Source: Sciurus carolinensis (Eukaryota; Chordata; Mammalia; Rodentia; Sciuridae). From it: a stretch of 64,000 bases of DNA. Of this stretch, positions 56,185 through 64,000 are shown in pieces (within the stretch, counting starts at the first letter, position 1; every line of letters starts with the position of its first letter). The notes below the pieces were generated by a model. It was not told where the DNA came from, did no database searches, and worked only from the letters and a program-made list of their open reading frames with translations. The translations under genes were made by a program, and so were the position numbers. The DNA lies in assembly GCF_902686445.1 (NCBI RefSeq), contig NC_062213.1, positions 55,067,268 through 55,131,267 on the forward strand, written 5' to 3'.

Positions 56185-56370
56185 AGCTGGTAAACAAAAC
56201 ACTTTCACATGTACTATCTCATTTGGTTGTTCTCACACCAACCCTTTAAAGTGAGTGAGTAATGTGGAAAGGGAAACTGAGTCCCAGAAATGGGCAGAAG
56301 GTAGAGACAGTTCTCAGACCCGTGTCCAGTGACAACTCAGCTTTCTTTTTTCTGTGACACTCTGATACCT
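56185..56370 (-). repeat. MIR SINE
   Basis: 'acatgtactatctcatttgg', 'tgttctcacaccaacccttt' and 'ggaaactgagtcccagaaat' follow antisense MIR. Confidence 0.75.
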
Positions 56371-56374
56371 GCCT

Positions 56375-58100
56375 GGCCTTAGCAGGATGTACTTGGTACC
56401 CCAGGGATTTGTCTCTCAGCCTAAACCTTTTCAAATTTTATCCCCCAAAATCTTCTGTCAGTTTTATTACCTTTGAAGAATCATACAAGTTTGCAAAGCA
56501 TATTAATTCATGTTAGGTAAAGTGGATTGGTCATTTTAACAACAAGCTCAATAAGTCATGGGAATAAAATGTTCCTTTTTGGCAGGCTACCAAACATAGC
56601 TTACTGTTATAATTTAATTTCAGAAATAGTAATAATTATTTCTTCATTTGTGAAGCTAAATCTAGAGGTACTATCATGAGCTTAAGCAAGAGAGGAAGGA
56701 CCAAAGAAATGACGTTCTGATCCTCACCAGGCTTTGGGGTATTTCCTGGTATCTGGTTTAGAAATATTGGCAATACTTGTTCATAAGAAGAAATAGCTAA
56801 CTGATTATTCCACTAATGCATAGCATGGGATCCCTAGCTTCTCCATCTGAAGAAGAAAGCAGAGAAATTGTGGAAGTACAGTCCTACAGTATAGGATCAT
56901 ATACTGATATATTCATTTTCTAGAAGTTTCCAGACATAATAATATACAACTGTCTCCTTATGCCCCAAAGTTATCAAATAGCTAAAATGTTTTTGATGGA
57001 AATGGGGATATAAAGTAGCACCTAAGATAAATTGAGGGCCACAACATCCTCTCACTGATAGCTCTGGCTCCTCCAAGGACCGTGCTTCTGCATAGTGTTC
57101 TCTCACTGCAGCATTCCTTTAAGATAACATAAAACCCTGATGAAATGGAAGATCAAGTCTCTAGGTGCTCCTTCTCTTAAGTCAGAGGTTGGTCTTGCTA
57201 TAGAACTTATTTTTTTCCTTCTGTGATGGTTTGATATGGTTTTTCTTACCTCTTCTGCTTCTTAACTACACGATAGTTACCATGGCAACACCTGTTGATG
57301 GCAGATCAAACATAAAAACATGTAATTCTGCAGTGAGGAAGTCACCACCTCACTGTCCTGCTCCTCACTCCCCCAGTTAGATTCAAAGTATAATTGTGTT
57401 TCTTTCTAGTCTTGTTGGTGGCACCCATTTTCTCCATTTTGGCAGATGGATGCAGAAACTACTTCCTGCTGTTTTAATTTGACATGCTAAGATGCAACCA
57501 TATCACCCTCTGGAGTATTTATTGTCTGATAATTTTTACCAACAATAACAGAATAAGATAGGTCTTAGTCCAAGAGTTCAAAATCTTTATAACCTGTTTT
57601 TCCTTTCTCCTTTTCTCTCTTATTTACTTCTTTCCTTTCATCCCTGCACCCCCACCTTACATGATCAACTAGATGGGCTCATGTTCCTTCTTTGACTAGA
57701 CAGCAAAGGGTTGTAGGAGCACAGTCAAGATTTTATTACTCACTTAAAATATCATTAGTCTGGACATTAAAACAACTAAAAATAACTGGGTTATACATAA
57801 TGCTAATTATTTCTACAGATAAGTTGAAGGAAATATATTCCAGATGGTTAGTAAATTGAAGACTCGTTTAAAAAAGAGCAATGTACTAAAACAGTCATAA
57901 ACTATCAGTTGCTAGTCTCTTCGTACCAAAACTTAGCTATAACAAATAATCTGAATTTAAACAAGCATTTTGGCATGTCTAACCTGAATACAGTATTGCA
58001 GGAGAATCTTTGGGTCAAGGTATTTCCTCTGATAATAGAGAACAAATAAAAGTAGCAGATATGAAATGTCTATGCCACCACCATAGAGCTGGAGGTTATG
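56375..58100. other. unique sequence
   Basis: No repeat family, exon or RNA gene recognised in about 1.7 kb. Confidence 0.45.
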
Positions 58101-58104
58101 AAAA

Positions 58105-58215
58105 GAGGCTGAGTTTTGTTCATGACTCAGACCCTAAGCAGCTGTGTGACCACAACTTGGGCTATGTTTCCTTGTCACTGACATTAGGAGTTGAGCTGAA
58201 ATACTGTAGGATTTG
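58105..58215 (+). repeat. MIR SINE fragment
   Basis: 'gtgtgaccacaacttgggct' ... 'gtttccttgtcactgacatt' is the MIR core region in + orientation. Confidence 0.6.
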
Positions 58216-58219
58216 CTTT

Positions 58220-58735
58220 TAAGTCTGAAAGTATAGTAATCTAACTCTGAAATAGGTACAACTACTATGCAATCGAACAGAAACATTATGATACACTAAG
58301 GGCTGAGAAAATATAGGAGAATCAGGTCAGTCTGTGAAGCATGAATTTGGAATGACTTTTCAAAGACAAGGCAGAGTAGATTAATGAAGAGGAGTCAAAA
58401 TAAATTAAGTGATCTAACATACAGAGAAAGAGAGAGTTGGAATGTAGTGTGTCCCAATAAAGGAAAACAGTTCCCCTGGAATTTTGGTAAATTTGAATTC
58501 TTATGGAATCCTTTCAAAACTTTACTCACAAGTTAAAATTAGTGTGTTTTCTCATTAATTCTGCTGCATGTTGTTTTCATAATTAGTCCTTCCAGCTATT
58601 GCTGAAAACAATGTTTAAAAAATATAAATCCCCTCTTTGTTTAGTAAATTATGTGAATCTGCCTGTTATTTCAATGTTCATTTGAGTTGATATAATTGAG
58701 AAATAATTTCAGCACAGCAGCTGGATTGATGTGTG
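58220..58735. other. unique AT-rich sequence
   Basis: Nothing recognised. Confidence 0.5.
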
Positions 58736-58737
58736 GA

Positions 58738-58980
58738 CCTTAAGAGGAGAGATGCAAAGAATCAAACTGCCTTCCCTCTGTGTGCAAGACTGTGTCTAAA
58801 TTTCCCCCTTTTATAAGGACACCAGTCACATGGGATTGGGGCTTACCCTACTCTAGTATACCCTCATCTTAACTAATTATATTTCTGATGACTCCTTTCT
58901 AAATAAGGTCACATTCCAAGGTACTTGAGATTAGGACTTTAATGGATTTGGAGGGACATAATTCATCCCTATAACAGGCT
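58738..58980 (-). repeat. MLT1-like LTR fragment (ERVL-MaLR)
   Basis: 'gactgtgtctaaatttcccc', 'ataaggacaccagtcacatg' and 'aaataaggtcacattccaag', ending 'acataattcatccctataac', is the reverse complement of the 5' part of an MLT1-type LTR (start at about 58,978). The 3' part is missing and no internal retroviral sequence is present. Confidence 0.75.
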
Positions 58981-58984
58981 CAGA

Positions 58985-59400
58985 AAGATAGTGTACAGGT
59001 CTGTATGCTCTCTCACAGTCCAGTATTCTGAGTGTGGCCATCCTGTGGAGACCATGCCATCATGATATGTCAGTTCTGCTAAGCACACCATGTCTTATAA
59101 TTCATAATCTAACTTACACTGAGCACTTACTCTTGCATGACTCAGGTGTACTTAGGTTCATCTCTTGACTTGCTCTGTGTTACTGAGCATGTGTCTCAGA
59201 ATTTCCCTAAAATTCAACCTAAGTCATCTAGTAGTTACTTTCCCTCAGAGAAATGATTGAAACGTACATAAGACAGCATTTCATAGAAGGAGCTATGAGA
59301 AAATGGCACCGTGCTGGTGTGGAGTCTTCAAGTAGTGTGGGAAGTCCAAGATCCGAGTGCTTGAGTGTGAGTGTGCACATGTCTATGTTCTTTCATGTAC
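58985..59400. other. unique sequence
   Basis: Nothing recognised. Confidence 0.5.
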
Positions 59401-59404
59401 ACAT

Positions 59405-59690
59405 GTAGCAGGGGCGTTGGTTCTAGGATATTTCCCCTCCTTGCAAATACCAAATCTTACATAAAATGAAACAGTGTTTGCAAATAACCTTGCTTATCCT
59501 CCCATATCCTTTAATTCTTCACTAGATTACTTATAGTATCTAATATAATATAAATTATTGTTAAACTGTATTGTTTGGGTCCAATGACAAGAAAAAAAGT
59601 CTGTATATATTGAGTATAGATGCAGGTTTTTATCAAATATTTTTGATCCATAGTTGGTTGAATGCATGGACACAGAAGACCATGTGTGTT
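59405..59690. repeat. Tigger-like DNA transposon remnant
   Basis: 'ggcgttggttctaggatatt' at the left end, 'aaactgtattgtttgggtcc', 'aatgacaagaaaaaaagtct' and 'tggttgaatgcatggacaca' at the right. It is collinear with the element at 10,395-10,800 and in the same orientation, but lacks the SINE insertion. No transposase remains. Confidence 0.65.
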
Positions 59691-59694
59691 TGTG

Positions 59695-60895
59695 AAATAA
59701 CATCTTGTAGGAGGCCTTGGCTTTGGATTGGGCATCTGCGCCGAGCCCAAGAGACCAAACCAGTATCAAGATTAATCACAGTACTGAACTTTGGCTGGTT
59801 GCAGGAGGACCTGTAGCCAGACTGATTAGACTATAGACAATTTAACTAGTTAAGTTATAACCAGCTGACTGGCTGGCTGACTAAACTGTAACCAATTAAG
59901 TTGTTTTTATACCTCGCTTGTGTTTCTCAGAATCTGCTCTGGTTCTGGAAACTGCCAAATCAGGAATCTGTTTTTATTTTGTTTTACTCCAATAAGCTTA
60001 ACTAAATTTAATTGGTCTCAGGAATTTTCCTTTTTAACTGTGAGTCTGTAGAATATATGTATATATAGTCTTAATATATACAGAGAAAGATGGAGATATA
60101 GTCTGTATATACATATAAGGGAAGGAGACCACAAAGTTACTTTGTCCCACGTGGTTCATTTACAGAATGCTAACCTACCCCACCCCCTACTCTTACATGG
60201 GCCCCCACATCCCTCTGAAACACAGACACTTTACAGACAACTGTCCTTGACAGCACACAGGGCTCCCAGTCACATCCACAGAGCTCAGAGGCATCTCCTT
60301 TTGTGACCCTCCCAGGCAGCCCTGGCCTCAGGTCTACACAGTCTGCACTGCCATTTTGCAGATTCTCAAGAACAGAGGGAAGGAAAGGACCCTTTTTATC
60401 CCAAAGTGACTCTGTGGCTGTTACTTCTAACTGTAAATAGATACTCATGAATTTAGGGTTCTCAAAGATATGCCTGAACAAACTTCCAGTTCCTGCCCCT
60501 GCACCTTCCTCTGCTTCCTGGGAGGGGAAAATCATCTTTGCGTTTCTCCCCTGACATACACACTCACTCACACAACAGCTGGGAGAGCTTGGCTGCCTAC
60601 CTCCACCACCCCTTGGTGATCCCAAGGCTAGAGGAAACAGAAGTTAGAGGAGTTGTTTCTCATCAGGATGTTCTGGAGGCTGATTGAAGGTTATGCGGTG
60701 GACCAGGCAGTGTTGTGGGCGGCTGACTCAAGGAGGTGTCCATCCTGAGGCAAAGATAAGACAAAGCTCAAAACCCTCTAAACAGCAGGAAAAGCCCTAG
60801 TGCAAAGAAAAAAAAATAGTAGAAAGCTCTGGAGTACCATGTATTTTTTGTTCTTTTTATTCATAAGCAAGAAAGAAACATTGACAGGTGCTAAA
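59695..60895. other. unique sequence with a 151-codon minus frame
   Basis: No repeat recognised. The minus frame 60,625-60,170 is the longest on that strand outside L1. Its product is Gly/Ser/Cys-rich without domain or signal. I treat it as a chance frame in a GC-richer patch. A TATA/ATAT-rich patch lies at 60,052-60,115. Confidence 0.4.
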
Positions 60896-60900
60896 GAAAA

Positions 60901-60926
60901 TGAATGAATGAATGAATGAATGAATG
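60901..60926. repeat. (TGAA)n microsatellite
   Basis: Six and a half pure tetranucleotide units, preceded by an A-rich run. Confidence 0.95.
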
Positions 60927-60929
60927 CCC

Positions 60930-62645
60930 TCTTTGTACTTGGTTCCATGTTTATTTACATTGTCTAAAGGAAATTTTTTTAAATGTATCTTTTGCTACCA
61001 ATGTATAAACTAGCAATTAGAGGAGTCATTTTATATAATGAAGCAGCATTTAAATACTGAAGCTAATCTTTTTAATGTTAGCATTTATTCTACCTTTATA
61101 CTCAGATGTCTGAGGAGCATGCTACAGAACTTCCCTTAAATACATCACACGTATATATTGCAAACTATGTTGTTCTTTGCCAGTAAGAGAGATTTTTGTT
61201 TCTTGTTGAGTACTTTATTATTTTAATTATTTCTCTTCTAATATTAAAACTGCAAGGAGTTTATGTCCAAGTCATGCTTGGGATTTATGCTGACAGATAA
61301 GGCTTATGCTAACTCAGTTCATTTTAAGCCTCTTTCCAGGTAGTATACTTATAAATAGAAGGATTTTGCTAATAAAATGTCATTTGTTAATAAATCAACA
61401 TATGTATAATTGTATCTATCTTATCTGGGTCCTGTAGACTGTAGATAGTAGAAGAATACATGTTTAAGGATTTTTATCAACTCTCTAAAATTCAAGAAAA
61501 ATATCTTCCTCTTAGAAAGGAGATTATGTTATTAAACTGTACCTTTGAGAGGATTTTCAGAAGGAACTATTTTCCGAGTATCATCATCTTTTTGATGCTT
61601 AAAAAAAATCTGGGTTTTTTAAAATCTTCAACTTTATCTCCAGGGTGCCTCCCTCTTTGGCCCCTCTGTGAATTGTCTTTCCTTGCTTCTTCCATTTTTC
61701 TGTTTGCAATGAGGAAAATAAAACCCAGAACACACCCCTCTTAATGGACTGTTGCTTTGTATCCATCAGGGATTTCAGCTGTTCAAGTGTGTAAAAAAAT
61801 GAAGCAGGAGACATCAGATGGCACGAAGACTAGAACTGTTAACACAGTAAATACGAGGAAGGCTGAAAGAGTGAGCCAGAGCAGCTGAGTCGGGGCATGA
61901 GAGGCACAGCTAGGGGAACCAGCAAGAGAAATGGCCAGAAACCAGAGGGAGCTTATCAAGGAAAGAAGAGAGGCCACAGAGAGCAAGAATCATAGGATGA
62001 AGGAGAAGGCACTGCTGGTTATGTTTTTCTGATATTGCACAGTACATCATAGCCCACTACACTGTTTTTAGCCACCTCTTTGATTGCTATAATATTGAGC
62101 ACATTTAATACAGTTTTCTTGCATGATTGCTATAAAGGACTGAACACTAAAATTTTAATGAAAGGAAATGTCTGTGGTTTGAGGTGGATCTCTATTTTAT
62201 TAATTTATTAAAACCATCATAGAATTCAGATAGATTAATGAGAAATAGCATGCATTAGTTTGTGGATTTTTTTCAGCAAAAGTATATCAAATTGCTGACA
62301 TTCATCATTTGAACAAATCAGGGGTATCAATAATTAGCTGGGTTAACAGCATCTTTGGTAGGTATATCCAGAAGGAGCTGCTTAATAAATAGTTCTTTTC
62401 CTGAAGGGAGGTTTTTGATATTTTTTTCTAATCCTTAAGCACATGACCTTAAGCTGGAAGAGATGGCTAATGTAACAAATGACAGAAGCAGAATTTGGGA
62501 ACATTTTGACATTTAACACAGTCACCCAAAGCTCAGAAGCAGAACTGCCGTAGAGATCACACAAGTGGCCTCTCCCCCGGGAAATTGCAAAAGGACAGAA
62601 AGGAGAGACATGGTTTAGCAACATCATGTTTGAAAAAGAATTAGA
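60930..62645. other. unique AT-rich sequence
   Basis: No repeat family recognised in about 1.7 kb. A purine-rich (AG-rich) segment lies at 61,800-62,000. Confidence 0.45.
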
Positions 62646-62649
62646 TCTT

Positions 62650-64000
62650 GTTTTTTAAAAATATTTATTTGTTCTTCATAGTAATATATGACAGTAGAAT
62701 CTATTTTGATATATTTATACAAATATGAAGTATAATATTATTCTAATTAGGATCCCACTCTCGCAGGTATATGCATGATGTTGAGATTCACTGTTGTGTA
62801 TTCATATATGAACATAGGAAGGTTATATCAGATTCATTCCACTATCTTTCCTATTCCTATCCTCCCTTCCTTCCTTCATTCACTTTTGTCCAATCCAGTG
62901 AACTTCTATTCTCTGTCCCCTCCTTGTTGTGGGTTACCATCCACATATCAGAGGGAACTTTCAACCTTTGGTTTTTTTGTGATTGACTTATTTCACTTAC
63001 CATGATAGTCTCTAGATCTATCCATTTATCAGCAAATGTCATAAGGTCATTCTTCTTTGTGACTGAGTAATTCCATTGTGTATTTAAACCACATTTTCTT
63101 TATCCATTCATCTGTTGAAGGGCACCTAGTTTGGTTCCATAGCTTAGCTATTGTGAATTGAGCTGATATGAACATTGATGTAGCTGCATCACTGTAGTAT
63201 GCTGATATTAACTCCCTTGGTTATATACCAAGGAAGTCAAATGGTGGTTCTATTCTTAGTTTTTTGAGGAATCTCTGTACTGTTTTCTAGAGTCGTTGCA
63301 CTAATTTTACAGTCCCACCAGCAATGTGAGTGTATGTCCCCCCCCATTTTTGCCAACATTTGTTGTTACTTGTATTCTTGATAATTGCCATTCTGACTGG
63401 AGTGAGGTGAAATCTCAGTATAGGTTTAATTTGCATTTCTCTAATTGCTAGAGATGGTGAACATTTTTTCATATATTTAATGATTACTCATATGTCTTCT
63501 TCTGAGAAGTGATTGTTAACTTCCTTTGCCCATTTTTTGATTGGGTATTTGTTTTTATGGTGTTAAGCTTTTTGAGTTCCTTATATATCCTGGAAATTAA
63601 TGCCTTATCTGAGGTGCTGCTGGCAAAGATTCTCTCCCAGTTCTGTAGGCTCTCTTTTCATGCTCTTGTTTGTTTCCTTTGCTGTGAAGCTTTATCATTT
63701 GATACCATCCCATTTGTTGATTCTTAATTTTACTTCTTGCAATTTAGGAGTCTTTTTGAAGAAGTCAGTTCCTAAATTGACATGTTTGAATGTTGGGCAT
63801 ACATTTTCTTCTATTAGATGTAAGGTTTCTGGACTAATACCTAGATTTTTGATCCACTTAGTTGAGTTTCGTGCAGGGTGAGAGATGGGGGTTAAATTTC
63901 ATTCCACTCCATACAGATTTCCAGTTTTCCCAGCACCATTTGTTGAAGACACTGTCTTTTCTCCAGTGTATGTTTTTGGCACTTTTGTCCAGGATGATAT
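62650..64000 (-). mobile_element. L1 LINE, 3' part, running off the right edge
   Basis: The 3' end is near 62,650 ('tgttcttcatagtaatatat' on the + strand). On the minus strand ORF2 C-terminal pieces are readable: [20 protein letters not shown] followed by [19 protein letters not shown] (63,472-63,287), and FADKWIDLETIMVSEISQSQ (63,042-62,857). Upstream ORF2 continues to position 64,000. Frameshifts and stops split the frame, so it is dead in the visible part. The reverse transcriptase and endonuclease would lie beyond the window if present. Confidence 0.92.

Noticed and set aside
60170..60625. 151-codon minus-strand ORF as a gene
   Set aside because: No domain, signal peptide or exon boundaries. 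The local GC-richness makes a chance frame of this length plausible.
1..64000. Known small RNA genes (U6, 7SK, Y RNA, 5S, snoRNA)
   Set aside because: I looked for their conserved cores by eye on both strands and saw none. 7SL similarity is confined to B1 parts of SINEs. A covariance-model search would be decisive.
1..64000. A previously undescribed multi-gene system
   Set aside because: Nothing in the window has the features of a gene cluster. The structure is explained by layered transposable elements and unique non-coding DNA.

Overview
This is a stretch of a placental-mammal nuclear genome, almost certainly from a squirrel-family rodent (Sciuridae: ground squirrel, marmot, tree squirrel or relative). 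The diagnostic evidence is the SINE content. Repeatedly, on both strands, there are composite B1-dID elements: a 7SL-derived B1 left part ('tgtaatcccagc...', 'aggctgaggcaggagga') fused to a tRNA-derived ID right part ('ggctggggatgtggctcag', 'ggttcaatcccc'). There are also free ID elements, and LINE-1 3' ends of the type seen in squirrel genomes. Base composition is AT-rich and CpG-poor, and no reading frame is longer than 217 codons.

No protein-coding gene could be identified. The window reads as intergenic or large-intron DNA. Three or four short exon-like segments on the + strand (24,656-24,716; 29,301-29,383; 33,647-33,713; 36,237-36,299) have plausible splice sites and open frames, but I recognise no protein in them. 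They are listed as low-confidence candidates.

Layout: 1-2,170 is a strikingly AT-rich, repeat-free block with 3'UTR-like motifs. 2.5-16.5 kb is mixed unique sequence with SINEs, ancient L2/MIR/L1M pieces, and Tigger-like and hAT DNA-transposon remnants. 17.77-21.99 kb is a nested complex: an ancient L1 interrupted by an MLT1-type LTR, another L1 3' end, a twin-primed (5'-inverted) younger L1 with a 12-bp target-site duplication, and two SINEs. 22-31.9 kb has SINEs, a MaLR-like LTR, a minus-strand L1 tail, hAT and L2 remnants, and candidate exons. 31.9-41.3 kb is repeat-poor and includes the GC-richer parts, the longest ORF, a candidate regulatory block near 36.5-37.0 kb and an ID inserted in an L1 tail. 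42.73-43.56 kb holds two LTRs of one family tail to tail, the first carrying a (TC)n tract. 43.6-62.6 kb is mostly unique sequence with scattered MIR, L2, SINE, Tigger, hAT and MLT1 copies. 62.65 kb to the right edge is a minus-strand L1 that runs out of the window.

The sequence therefore records layered retrotransposition rather than a pathway: mammal-wide relics (L2, MIR, hAT, Tigger, L1M, MLT1), then rodent/sciurid L1 and B1-dID/ID insertions that cut into them. Subfamily names are from memory of consensus patterns, and boundaries are good to roughly 10-30 bases unless a target-site duplication is stated.
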